Shown piece by piece: positions 47,400-59,173 of a stretch of DNA of 64,000 nt. Each line of letters starts with the position of its first letter. Position 1 is the stretch's first letter. The notes beneath the pieces are model-generated. The model made no database searches. It was not told where the DNA came from and worked only from the letters and a program-made list of their open reading frames with translations. The DNA is from Tubiluchus corallicola (Eukaryota; Priapulida; Priapulimorpha; Priapulimorphida; Tubiluchidae). The translations under genes were made by a program, and so were the position numbers. The stretch is taken from contig JAQGDQ010000078.1 of assembly GCA_030141605.1 (NCBI GenBank), positions 188,001 through 252,000 of the forward strand. Direction: 5' to 3'.

Positions 47400-48270
47400 T
47401 CTTAGCGTTTCTTTACGAGACAAGCATAATGTCGGGTAAAAGTTGCTGGGGAAAAAATGCTCCGAAAATAATGTACGAGAACGTGTATTGAGAAACCATA
47501 TCAATGATATCCTGGAACCATTTTTTATGATAGTGTGAATGGTAGTATTAAGCATCTTACCTAAGAATAGCTGCATATTAGCATTTTATGTGTTAACCTA
47601 ATATACCAATATCATCTAATTTTACCACTTCAGAAGAGCCATTAATCTAGCAAAACGTTATCGAAACTTTAACCTTATGTTTCACTTGCTTAATGGCGTC
47701 CTATCCGTGTTGGTTGCCCTGGGACAAGTGTTCCCTTGTTCCTTGTTCCCATCTTAGTCTAGTGCCATTTTCAGAAAAGTAAAACCCTTGAGGCGTTTTT
47801 TCTAAAAGTGGGCAACATAGCCAGTCATCTTCATCATCTTATCTGTTCTAATAGTTAAGATATAACGTTTATATGCTGGCGATCTATTTATATATATGCT
47901 TTATAATATATGCTATCTTATTGGTCATCTTGAAAATGGCGCTCATATTGGAGGATTATTTTATCCAAAATTAATCCAAATTGCCTAAAAGGTTCTAGCA
48001 TTGTGCTAAATTTCATAACTTTTAGATGAAATGAGCAATTTTTCACGATTCTGCTGAACTATACATCGGGGACCCGGCGGCCATTTCTCTTTTCTCTTAT
48101 TTCTTATTACTAGTTATTAGTTAAACAGTATTTAGGTTCAACAAGATCGAATTAGCAAAAATGACGTGCTTTTTGTTTTTATAAAAAATCTTTACGTGAA
48201 AAGGTAATACATAATTTCTTTTTATGCAACGTTTTTGAAAGCGACCGTTTTTGTAGCAACGGTAACAGTA
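47400..48270. other. Intergenic sequence leading into the 0.3-kb tandem repeat
   Basis: AAAATGGCGCTCATATTGGA at about 47,933 and GGCGGCCATTTCTC at about 48,076 resemble the GGCCAT motifs in the tandem units that follow, so a more diverged unit may begin here. Confidence 0.4.
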
Positions 48271-48274
48271 ATGG

Positions 48275-48860
48275 ACAGTAAAGGCCCTGGAATATACTTC
48301 ATAATATCATCGCTTCACAATATTAATTTTCTGGGAACTTATTTTGTTTTACATTTACAAGATTTTTGCAGCCATTCTGTTTTTTTGCATTTTTGACTAT
48401 TTTCTGCTAATTTTTGAAGCCGCAAAAGCTTTTTGCGGATTTAGCATAGTCAAATTAATAACACTGTCTATGCTTCTCCTGGAACATTATAGAAGCACTT
48501 TTTCATGATTTTCTTCCAGTCTAGTGGCGGCCAGTTTGAAAACGGTCGTCATTTTTCAAATGAAAATTATAAAAATGGGTTTCGCGAGTCCAACTGCCTT
48601 GGAATAGATGTCATAATGGCTATTTAACGTCACTTTTCTGGTAATTTCTTCTAATTTACGTTGGTTGTGCAAAAACTTGGTGGCCATTTTGTTTTTCGCG
48701 TTTTTAACCGCTTTCCGTTAATTTTTCGGGCTGGCAACAACTTTTTTCGGATTTCGGCTGTGTTGCTCATTTTTAGAAAAATAACCCTAAAACTTTATAG
48801 AAGCAAATTTTCAGGATTTGGACCTAGACTATCTGCAAAAGCCTTGTCTGCTAGAAAATG
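48275..48860. repeat. Tandem repeat, two units of about 307 bp
   Basis: Unit 1 (about 48,275-48,580) and unit 2 (about 48,587-48,860) share, in order: CCTTGGAATA/CCCTGGAATATAC, CACTTTTCTGGTAA-like, GCAGCCATTCTGTTTTTTTG versus GGTGGCCATTTTGTTTTTCG (48,370 and 48,677), TTAATTTTTCGGGC-like, CTTTTTTCGGATTTCGGC-like, and ACTTTATAGAAGCAAATTTT-like blocks. Identity is moderate. Non-coding. Confidence 0.75.
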
Positions 48861-48864
48861 TGAC

Positions 48865-49790
48865 TGATATTAGTAGTCTATTTGTAGGAGTCTAGTGGAA
48901 TAAGCTATTTTTCTTTCACAATTTGCCTTATCCAAGTCCCTGCTATTTCATGCAGCAACTCATTGCAGGCCGGCTATCACTAATCGATCATAAATTTTAA
49001 ACTCAGAATACACAAGTTATACACAATGCACTATGCTCTCTAGACTCACTCGACCAGTTTTTGCCAATGCAAAAAGCTAAGGTTTTCCGCACTTGTCATG
49101 GCGTTGATACAATTATCTGATATACAAAATATGAGCGATTCTTGGCATAGTCTGAACATACACTCCTTTAATAATTGAATAAGGTTAGTTCTTGGACTGG
49201 TAAAAGCTTTTTCGTAAAAATTTGAAGTACCTAAATGCTTAAAGATACTGGTGAACTTTTGAGCACACCTCTCATTCAAGAAAACCCTTGAGTCCAGAGA
49301 CTAACCAGGTTGTGTAAACAGACACTCAAGCAACAGTTGATAATGCAGGTGGTTTTTAGGAAGGGCCTTAGAGGCTGTTACACAACTTCTTGAATACCGA
49401 ACGACTGGCTTTGAGCAAAATTATTTATGTCCTTCCACGAAAACTACCCAGCAAACAAATTTCTTATGAAGTTCTTGTGAATACGTCTCAGAAGTCATTT
49501 TAGGGTACTTTTGTTATTCTCGTGGTGCAACTAAAAGCCATTTTTGAAAAATAGCGTAAATGCCAAAGAAATTATGAAACAGCTGCGTGACGCAAAGAGC
49601 ACTTCGTGAATGTGAGAAATGAATGACCGAAAGATGTTATTATCATGCTGCGAATAACAATTTCTGTTGAATTACACAAAATTCAGCAGAAGATAACAAC
49701 AGAAAAAATACGTCACTTTCTGGACGTAAGATGCTAGTACTGGCCTGTTAGATGATACCTTCATTCAATATTGCAAGTTGATATTTTAGC
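48865..49790. other. Intergenic sequence, no recognised gene
   Basis: A 77-codon minus-strand frame (49,046-49,279) has no recognisable domain. Nothing else is seen. Confidence 0.45.
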
Positions 49791-49794
49791 ATAA

Positions 49795-50070
49795 GCAGCT
49801 ACGACCCTACGCCGTAGAAACAATGTAGGTGCCAAAAGGACAAAAAAGAACAAAAACACTTATTTACACTCGTTGGGACGACAGACAACATTAGCCATGT
49901 GCTACCATAAGCGATTCTTAACGAATACAACAACACTGAGATGCCACAAATAAATAACACAGATAGCAGCCGTTGCGCCAGTACAGGTGGTCGTGAGATT
50001 CGAACTCGGGCTGCAAGCAGAGTAGCACCCACAGTCCGTTACCTTAATCACTCGACCACCCGTACTGACT
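49795..50070 (-). mobile_element. tRNA-Ser-derived SINE
   Basis: On the minus strand, the head 50,066-49,985 reads GGTGGTCGAGTGATTAAGG (A box in the class-II tRNA style), then a variable-arm-like CTACTCTGCTTGCAGC, then GAGTTCGAATCTC (B box) and a closing ACGACCACC that pairs with GGGTGGT. This matches the layout of tRNA-Ser. An unrelated body of about 190 bp follows to about 49,795. No CCA-ready acceptor or intact anticodon stem is seen, so it is a SINE rather than a tRNA gene. Confidence 0.65.
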
Positions 50071-50097
50071 TGAAAGTACGGCGCGCCTTGGAAAAGA

Positions 50098-50340
50098 ATG
50101 ATTGATTGACTGATTAATTATAATTTTACTTCAGACAAAAAAGTCCATATAAAAATACAATGCAATACATAAAATTCGTGAAATTAAAATAGTCTTAACT
50201 AAAATCTAATTACTAAAAATAAAGATTAAATTAATTACACACAAGCACATATATTCAAGTAAACGATTATAGGAATATAATTACATTATTAATACATAAC
50301 CAATAAACATACTATTTAAAATTCATAAATTCAAGTAGTA
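50098..50340 (-). mobile_element. Retrotransposon 3' UTR with ATCAATCA tail
   Basis: On the minus strand the sequence ends TAATCAGTCAATCAATCATT after a T-rich stretch, a tandem tail typical of non-LTR elements. It abuts the SINE. No coding remnant is attached. Confidence 0.4.
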
Positions 50341-50344
50341 AAAT

Positions 50345-51435
50345 CGTTAGGTTTATGGAACAGAAGTGACCTCCGTTTCGCTTGCAAAAGAATGACGATA
50401 GGAAAAATTCTTAATCATTGTCTCTTAATTTTCTGCATTAAAAACACATGACAAACGTGGAACACAAATTCCAAAGCATGAACGCTACGAATGAATTCAC
50501 CTTACCGACAAAAGCTTAGGTGAACTAGCTTTATTAGCTGAAATGAATATCGTTACTTGTAAAGAAGCCTAAAAGAAAGTCACAAATATGCATACCTACA
50601 CGTTGCGAATTCTAAAACGAATTACCACATTAATATTAAATTTTAATAATTTCGTTACCACTTTTACATACACGGAGATATACGGAGATACACGGCGGGA
50701 GAGAGGAATTATACTGCTAATAATAATGCACGCAAAATGTTGCACAATTTACTGCTAATAATATACGCAAAATGTTACAGAATTATGTAATGGCAAGCGT
50801 GTCACGTATTCGGAAAACTGCAGAGTAATGAAAACCTTGTGAACCTCAATACGTTGTTGTTCTTCCTCGTCTTGAGCGCTGTCATGTTGAAAAGCTCATT
50901 TTCATACATACAACTTTTTTGATGAAAAATAACTAATAAAATATAATTTAATCGCTTTTGTATTATAGATAAGCAGTTTCAAAACACAAATTTGAATTTC
51001 TTGTAATGATCTTTGTAATTCAGCTGTAAAAAATTGAATTTTTGTAAAGTATACGATAGTAGGAAAAATCATTACCAATGGTTTTACATGATTGCGATAT
51101 AAATTAATCATAATCCTTATTTGGCACACGACGTGCTTGTCTCATTAGCCTGGACTGCAGCAGTGCGTGTGTATATCTGAAATTACAAGCCACTAATTAG
51201 TGTGATTGGAAATCGACACACTACTTGTATAAATATGTAGTAATAGCAATCTTGGGGCGCATGTAAAGTAATAAAGTGAGCAATTTACTGTCATTATATT
51301 ATAATATTGCAACGCTGCTGGGTCCTCACCGCCAATGGTCGCTCTCCTAGTCGATTCGTTCCCTCGTGTTTCGGATGCCAATGGTCCGGGTGCAATGCCA
51401 GGATGAAGAAAACTTTATAAACACACACACAGATT
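50345..51435. other. Intergenic sequence
   Basis: A roughly 37-bp tandem duplication (ACTGCTAATAATAATGCACG / ACTGCTAATAATATACGC) lies at about 50,712-50,780. No gene is recognised. Confidence 0.45.
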
Positions 51436-51439
51436 TATA

Positions 51440-51680
51440 GAAATAATTCGCCAGTGAACTTGTCCTGTGTACTTCATGCTGGCTGTATCTTAGGAATAGG
51501 TGTCATGATAGTAAAGACGCCTGTTCGTTTACCTGCTGAATCAACGAGGCCATTCCATGTCAGCGGTTTTATACTTGGTATGGAAAGCTGATATGCAATG
51601 TCCTAATAATTGATCGAACCTTCACAATACAAGGGTAGGGAGAGAAAATAATGGCATTTCGCCGTCGTAACGCAATAACG
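51440..51680 (+). repeat. Dispersed repeat family R4, copy 1
   Basis: Contains GTTTACCTGCTGAATCAACG, AGGCCATTCCATGTC, GCTGATATGCAATGTCCTAA and GATCGAACCTTCACAATAC, then AAAATAATGGCATTTCGCCG. The same blocks occur in the same order at 53,750-53,968. Confidence 0.75.
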
Positions 51681-51684
51681 AAAT

Positions 51685-53745
51685 TTGAGTAGTTTTGCGT
51701 TGTATTACAAGAAAAGAAATTAACACAAATAAATTCAATCAGTCGTTACATAAGTGTTAGTGAGCTATATACAGTGATATAGAAAATATTACACCCTTAC
51801 TGAAATTTACTGTTAATAGTGCGAACTGCACTGTATCCAAGTTGAGCATTCGATCGGTCACAGTCTATTCCAGATCTAGATCCTGAAAGCCCACAATGCT
51901 AGTGCCGATGCACGTTAGTTGTTAGTATGGTGTATTGGAAACAGTTCTGCGTTCTTTTCCTTTATATGAATTTCGATTAGCACCATTTTGTTAGCTGTTC
52001 ATTAGGCTAGAGAATTTTTCCTTTGTAAAGTCTTATCAATCACTAGATTTGACTATAAACATCCAACACCATAAAAGCATATATATATAGGCGCAAGCCC
52101 AGACATCATTCGTCTAATGCTTGCTTATCACCACCTATTATAAAATACAGTTTACGAATGCAGGCATGCCGTACGTCAAATATTACATGCCATGCCTGAA
52201 AATAGTAGTCTACCCTAAAATAATTATTATATTATCGCTAACAAACATTTTCTTATTTTCTGAATGGCCTGAAATATTTACCTTTTAAAGTCGTGATTTT
52301 AAATACTTACATAACATCCAGACATTTATCCGTACGTGCTTTTAGGTACATAAGCTCTGTTTAATTGTTTTCAAATAATCCACTGAAAGTTTGTTCCAGT
52401 CCACAAAGACCTTTGTCAACCCAAAGTGTTGTGCAATATCAAGGTGTGTGGTAACACTTAATGAAATTCCTCTGGTCTTTATTAGCCGTAGAGCATCCAG
52501 TTACGTCTGCAGTAACATTAGATGAGGAGCAATCTTACTGGTTTTTCTGAAACTTAATACATGATCCTTGTATTTTAATTTGGGCTATAACAATCAGGTT
52601 AGATTAAACTAATTAGTTCAATAGACAATTCCGTAATCGTTTTCTTTTTACTCCTAAGTTTTCATATCTGCCAATTGCTACAAGTTTCTACTGTGTTTAT
52701 CAATATCAGCCTGACTTTGAGACAACATTATGTACACTCTGTGGTTTTGAACGTCTTGTCGACTGAGTTGCATTAATTAATTGACGGTTTTCTTTTAAAG
52801 CCACTAAACTTTCAAAATTAGTCCTAGATTACGCGTACGCTACCAAACATACCGGTACTACAACTAAGGTCTGCTGATTTTATTATAAAACTTCTATCTC
52901 TGATCAGTTTAAACACTAAGAACTGTTTAATTAGGGGCAATTTATTTACTACGTTTTCAAGACTACCTGGTGCATTGGGTAGACTCATCTTGGTCCAGAC
53001 TCATCTTAGCGTGGTTCTGGGTCATTTAAACAAGAGATCTCTTGAATCTATTTTAAGTCACATCAATTATTTTACTTTTGTTTCCCCTTCCCACCATCTA
53101 AACCTATATTTTTCTTATGTGGTTCTCAGGGAGGAATGCTGTAGGTTACACATCAAAATAAAAGGTTACCCTTAATTCAGTTAATAGTCCTGTGAATCCG
53201 ACTCCTTTTTCGTTATTGGAACAAGGAAACAGAGACAGCAGAGCAACAGCATGTACTCATGTTTACCAATGGTTTACTGGATATCTCTACTCCCCTAACA
53301 TGCTATCAGACTTAGCCAGCAGTGACTGACTATAAAATTCACCTGCAAGTTTACCAATCCGGGGAGCAAAGTCAAGTAGAGCATGTTCAAGGCGCGCTAG
53401 CCTCCATCGGGATTCAAACCATCTCTGTAAGTGCAGAGAATTGCATCCATGGGCAATAATAACAAACAGAAGTACTTGGTATCAATGGGTTTTGTAAGTG
53501 GTGTTTTTGGTGACAATAGTAATGATGATTTGCGTAAAGGTATATAGTCCGTACGTCACTTGCAGTACTGTCTAAACTGATGTGAAGTAGACGATGCATC
53601 AGTGCTACCATAATATTGTTGCAAAGGCGGCCAAGAAGTCCAGAATTGAAATCAGAATCATTTAAACCATGTTGCAGTTGAAATTGAGAAATCAACTAAG
53701 AAAGTTAAAAATGTTAAACAGAAAATTAAAGTAGCAACTAACCAT
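51685..53745. other. Intergenic sequence, no recognised gene
   Basis: A minus-strand GGTTTGAATCCCGATGG near 53,410 looks like a B box but lacks a matching A box. No gene is recognised. Confidence 0.45.
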
Positions 53746-53749
53746 ATTC

Positions 53750-53968
53750 TTTTCCTGCATTCCCCATGCTGATCATAATTATAGAACAGGTGCTCTGATG
53801 GTTGTGTCCCTCTGTTTACCGAACCGAGGCCATTCCATACCATACCAGACTACCAGCTACTTATAGTTGCTATGCAGTACTGATATGCAATGTCTTCGTA
53901 ATGGATCGAACCATCACAATGTAGAAGGGGTCGAAAATGAATAGCATTTCAACCCGCAACAATCTAAT
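53750..53968 (+). repeat. Dispersed repeat family R4, copy 2
   Basis: Contains CTGTTTACCGAACCGAGG, CCATTCCATACC, ACTGATATGCAATGTCTTCG and GATCGAACCATCACAATG, then AAAATGAATAGCATTTCAAC. Collinear with 51,440-51,680, with a short extra stretch (CAGACTACCAGCTACTTATA). Confidence 0.75.
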
Positions 53969-54019
53969 AAGTTGTTAAATTATGTTCTGTACAATTACAT
54001 ATGCAACTTATTAATAGAC

Positions 54020-54484
<465 letters not shown>

Positions 54485-54489
54485 GGAGT

Positions 54490-55150
54490 GCCGGTTTTTT
54501 CATATGATGATCACTTTCGAATTTCGACTTCGTTGAGCTTGCAAGAAAAGCCTGAGAAGGGTATCTGTGGACCTTGCGGTTTCACTGTTTGAGTATTGTA
54601 GAGGATGATGAAGATCTCCCGCACTGATAATGCAAACGTTTCAGAATGGAAAATGTAAACTAAATGTATTAATTTTCCGCAATTATTAATATTTTGTTGT
54701 TAAGAGGAGGACGGCTGTAAGAAAAAGGAGTAAGGAATAGATGAGAATGAAAGACCAAAGTCTACAGACTTTGTATATTGTCAATATAGAACAGATTGAG
54801 CAATGCTATCGAATGTTTTACCTTCGACTTCGATAATCAGGGCAAAGCTAGCTCATTGTTCTTCTTTGCTACTTAATTGTACACTTGACGATGTAGAATA
54901 ATAAGATTACCGTAGATCGACAGGGCGAAGCCTATAAGTAGGCGTTTTGCTCATAGTTATCCCTCTTATTAAAACTCTGTTAATCGTTTTATCACACGTT
55001 TTCTCTCTCATGTTTTACATTTTTGTTTTCTCTCTAATGTTGTCCCTCCTGGTGGAAGTGCTGCCTAGCAATAGCTATCATGGTACGGTGAGGAAGCAAG
55101 GTCAATGGTGGTATTGTGAAAGGGTCAGATGTGTCGCATTTATGATAAAT
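54490..55150. other. Intergenic sequence, no recognised gene
   Basis: Nothing recognised. Confidence 0.5.
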
Positions 55151-55156
55151 TGAAAT

Positions 55157-55735
55157 GATGTTGCAATAGGTTGGGTTGCAGTCCACTCAGGCTGAAACAG
55201 ATAGTGGAACTTCATTGGATGGCCTTCCCAATACATACCTAGTTTCTTCCTGAATTGATTTGCTGATGTGGTGAGGGAATTCCAATCATTTATTACTCTG
55301 AAAATGAATCTATTTTTGTTTCTATACCTGGGATTTGTAATCTTGTTTCCCACTCCATATGGATTAACTGAAAAATATTTTCTGCTATCGATTCTTGTAA
55401 GGTTGTTGTATATACTATACAACATAATTTGATCACTTCTTTTTCTTCTGAAATGTAGCAACAGTATTTTCAGTATCTGCATTCTCTCTACATATGGTAG
55501 ATCTTTGATTGGTGGTACTAACTTGGTGACTTTCTGTTAAATAGATTCTACCTTACATACTGCTTAAAGTTTGGATGGACACCAAATTACATCACCATAG
55601 TCTAGTATCGGTCTTATGAAAAATGTTATGAAATGTTTTGTGAAAAAAGGCATCAGGTCAGTGTCCATATAGGTGAAAGGACGCTTCCTAGCTCGTTTGG
55701 CCATTTCCTCAATGTCTTCAAATCAATAATAACAG
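55157..55735 (-). mobile_element. Non-LTR retrotransposon ORF2 C-terminal fragment
   Basis: Minus-strand translation: KRARKRPFTYMDTDLMPFF, then HFITFFIRPILDYGDVIWC, then VTKLVPPIKDLPYVERMQIL, then FRRKRSDQIMLYSIYNNLTR, and FIFRVINDWNSLTTSANQFR with KKLGMYW at the end. The thumb motif RP-LDYGD-IW, the ATK/VTKLVP-I--LPY-ERL block and the VINDWNSL end are typical of CR1/RTE-like ORF2 C-termini. The last 126 codons (55,102-55,482) are one open frame; upstream there are a few stops. It is 5'-truncated near 55,735. Confidence 0.8.
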
Positions 55736-55739
55736 TAAT

Positions 55740-56490
55740 AATGTATAAATAGAATGAGCGGTGCCTTTGAGAGAAATAGACTACCGTTTCCCAAAGACAA
55801 CGCTTAGTTTCAGAACCTACAATCTAAAACATACATTTACTTATGGCCACAAAGCTATAGGCAAATCAGTAATAGAATAGAACAGAATAATTAATTATTG
55901 CAGGCATATATTACAGACAGTCTAGTAGATTTTTCAACACAATTTAGCTACTGGAAATCATTAAAATTTGTGTTGTACTTGATATTGATTATTTATTACA
56001 TGAATAACCTTCTTCTTCATGATGATAGTGTTATAAGCTAAACAAATGAATTTGTCTGTTGCTGCTGATTTGTGCTTGAATGGCTTTCCTACATTAATTT
56101 CACTGTTCATAGCATTTGATAGGACACTAGGTTGTATTATGATTGGTAATAAATAAAAATGTGGAAAATTCTGCGACAAATGATTAGTGTTGTTGTTTTA
56201 CAGCACATCATTATTTGTCCTGAAAAGTTTTCAACTCTTAAATCAGCTCCAAGATTATTATAATGTAACTTTACTGAGTGAAAATAGTTATAGTTTAGAT
56301 GTACATAAATGGGTCACTAGTCCATTGCATCACATCTGGTACTTAGCAAGTGAGTATTTAGCACCAGAGACATTACTGCGGATGGCAAATTGATCATGTT
56401 GTTCATGCTCAACTGTTCGTTTGTGCAATACGTTTTTTTATTACTTGTAGAAAAAGAAATGTTTTGTAAAGCATGTAAATATGTGCATTA
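55740..56490. other. Upstream region of the INTU gene
   Basis: A 68-codon plus-strand frame at 56,187-56,393 is followed by CTTAGCAAGTGAGTATT, which contains a donor-like GTGAGT, so an untranslated or alternative first exon of INTU could lie here. No TATA box is obvious. Confidence 0.3.
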
Positions 56491-56493
56491 ATA

Positions 56494-58881
56494 ATGTCAA
56501 GCCACCCTGCTGTAACTGATGCAGTTGATCCACAAGTTTCTGATGGTGAAAACAACAGTTATTCCTCCGAATTCACAGAGAGTGAAGTTAGGTAAGCATC
56601 TACAAATGTACACTTTTCTTCATTACTTGTAAATTTCTAATCTTAAATGTGTCACCTGTTCATTATTATGTTATATATTATACAATTACAACAGTAATCG
56701 TTAACTTAAGGTTTTACCTTTCATAGGTAAAAATTTTATAAGCAGTGTGATCACAGAGCTTTCGTGCACTCTGCTCCCAGCTATAGATTAATTTGTCAAG
56801 GTAACTTTAACCTGCTAATAATTGTGAAAGTTTTTTTAAGTCAACTCAGAAATATAGTTTTTTCTTTTTCTGAAAAACGGTACACATCTGTAGACTGAAA
56901 CATCCATTTTTTGTGAGAAAAATTGTATTTTAAAATATTTTTTGGGTGCAATATTTGCCATATTATAATAAGCTGGAGTTCTAGTTCTGAGTCATTACAT
57001 TTTTGATTTTGAAATTTTTATATTGTCACCATAATTTATATGAACTTGAAATATTATAAGTGGATTTTTTTACTTTCACATTTTTATTTTAGATTAAAAC
57101 TTTGTATTCTCTGCAAAAAATCATTTTATTAACTTTTGTAAGGTCATAATTACAAACACTGTTGTAAGACTTTTTGGGGACAACAGTTGTCCATGAAGGT
57201 GCTGAAAATTAAATCATTATCATTAGTATAAGCATCAGTATAACTTAGGTTTTTAATACTGATTTTCAAAGCTTCCTGCAATCAAAACATCTGTGGGCCT
57301 TTGTAGACAGGTGCATTAAGTAATTCACAAATTTAAAAACACATCTTCAGCGTAGTTAATTTATATCTACACATACTTTGACTGCAAATGAAATCAAAAT
57401 ACTGTTAAATGTCACGTCTTAATAACAAAGATTTATTATGACTTTATAATAACAATATCTGTTTGATATGACTTTACCATCTAGTGACTACCAACCAGTG
57501 TGGCATCTAGGCTTACAGGAAAAAGGCGATGTTTTCTACATTGAAGGTAAACAGAAGACTGAAGTCATTATCCCACGACCCAGCCATCCCGAAAGTCCCG
57601 ATAGTTCCAGTAATATTAAGGATAAAAGTAAATCCAAAAACCGAGGTATGCTTATGTTCTGCAGAAAGTAATAAATTAATGTCTTATGTTATTAGGGTTG
57701 TTACACATGATGAAACTCCAGCAATACAACAAATAATGGAACAAACTAATAAGAATAGTAACAGTCTTGTATTTAACGGGAAACATTCTTGTTGCCTAAT
57801 ACTCAATGAACTAATACCTGAGGTCATTTTGTCCGTAGTCCGTAGTGTTTCTTGAAGCCTAAGATGCTAATATAATGACATTTTACGCATTGTTTGAATC
57901 CTAGGTAATTACGTCAATTACAATATACATAAAATTCGAGAATTTTGCTTGAGTATTTTGAAACACATTCATACGCATTGTAAATTTAAGTTTGGCAACG
58001 GGACAAATGATGATGCTAAAATCTTTTGCTCAAATGAATTTTTTCTTGATTTGCAGGTCTGATTAACAAGAAACATGTTGGTGCGGAGTTTTCAAAAGCA
58101 GAAAATCTGTCTCATGCTGTTACATTTTCACACTCGCCTAGTGGAATAGTACAAGAGCTGTATCTAGAAGTAGACCCGGCTCGTCATAACTATGGCCGTC
58201 GTGCAACGCTTTGTGAAACACTGTTTGGTATTATTCCCGGTAAGATACCTGATATATGTCACAGAAAAAATATTGCCTATACTAACACTTTGTGCATAAT
58301 CTAAGTATCTATGTAACGCCTTGTCAAATGTAAAATTAAATTGCTTGTAAGATTGTGCAATTTTGCTCATATTTTTTTGTCTCAGGAAACTTCAGTTTTA
58401 TGTTATAATGTTTTGCTGTATTCCGCTTTATTAGTTTTAAGTTGTTTCTTCTGTTTTTGCTTTGTTAAATAGCATTTAGTGTGTAATAATGTTACCCTTT
58501 TACGTATTTGATGTATACTCACACATTACATTTTCTGTATCATAACAGTACATTGGTGTGCAATTTGATTGGAATGATCAGATGTTGCTTAGTTTATTAT
58601 CATGTATGTCTGACCGTACATCCTTAACGACTGCTTATATTTTCGTTGAATGTCGTAGTTCAGCTTCAAAGTGATGAGATGTTTGTTGACTCTGTTTGGA
58701 TCTGAATTTGTTTGTGCAGGTTATTTTAGTTATGGTGAGAGTGCAGACGATGACAAAGATGACAGAATCATGGTACAGGGTCTCGTACCTAATGGAGAGG
58801 CATTAAAAAATGGAAATGTCAAAATTGGTATGTTAAATTATTTGTTAGTAGTACTTTTATGTTGATCAGTTTATTTGTATT

Positions 58882-58932
<51 letters not shown>

Positions 58933-59173
58933 CATAATATATATGTATATTACAATATAATAATGCACTTGATATATTTGTAGTGACATTTTAATCATAT
59001 TTTCAAGAGTGATAACTATTTTAATGCTACATAATGCTGTTATTTTTCCCTTGTCAAGGTTTTATTAGTTAGCATTTATGATTTTAGGTGACTGGCTGAG
59101 GTACATTAATGATTTGGAAGTTAATCATATTAATGTCAACAACATCTTGTCTGCTGTCCATGGACCATCACAA
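56494..59173 (+). CDS. INTU: Inturned (INTU), first five coding exons, partial
   Basis: Exons: 56,494-56,591; 57,485-57,645; 58,057-58,239; 58,720-58,827; 59,088-59,173. All have AG acceptors and GT donors, and the phases agree (2, 1, 1, 1, 0), giving 212 codons. Exon 1 is Ser/acidic-rich like the INTU N-terminus (SDGENNSYSSEF). Exon 2 has VWHLGLQEKGDVFYIE, matching EPEWLDSVQKNGELFYLE in human INTU. Exon 3 ends ELYLEVDPARHNYGRRATL, then CETLFGII (human VYVNPKKL...LLEVLVGII). Exons 4-5 are the PDZ domain: IMVQGLVPNGEALKNGNVKI, then GDWLRYINDLEV and LSAVHGPSQ. INTU works with FUZ and WDPCP in the CPLANE complex at the ciliary base, in ciliogenesis and planar polarity; INTU-FUZ acts as a Rab23 exchange factor. 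Human INTU is 942 residues, so roughly three quarters lies past the window. An untranslated exon upstream is possible. Confidence 0.88.
58888..58930. repeat. (AT)n microsatellite in an INTU intron
   Basis: About 42 bases of AT inside the fourth intron. Confidence 0.95.

Noticed and set aside
53385-53430. GGTTTGAATCCCGATGG on the minus strand as a tRNA B box
   Set aside because: No A box or tRNA-like stems at the expected distance.
57529-57855. A 108-codon frame overlapping INTU exon 2
   Set aside because: It lies in a different frame from the exon that matches INTU and runs into intron sequence; it has no recognisable domain.
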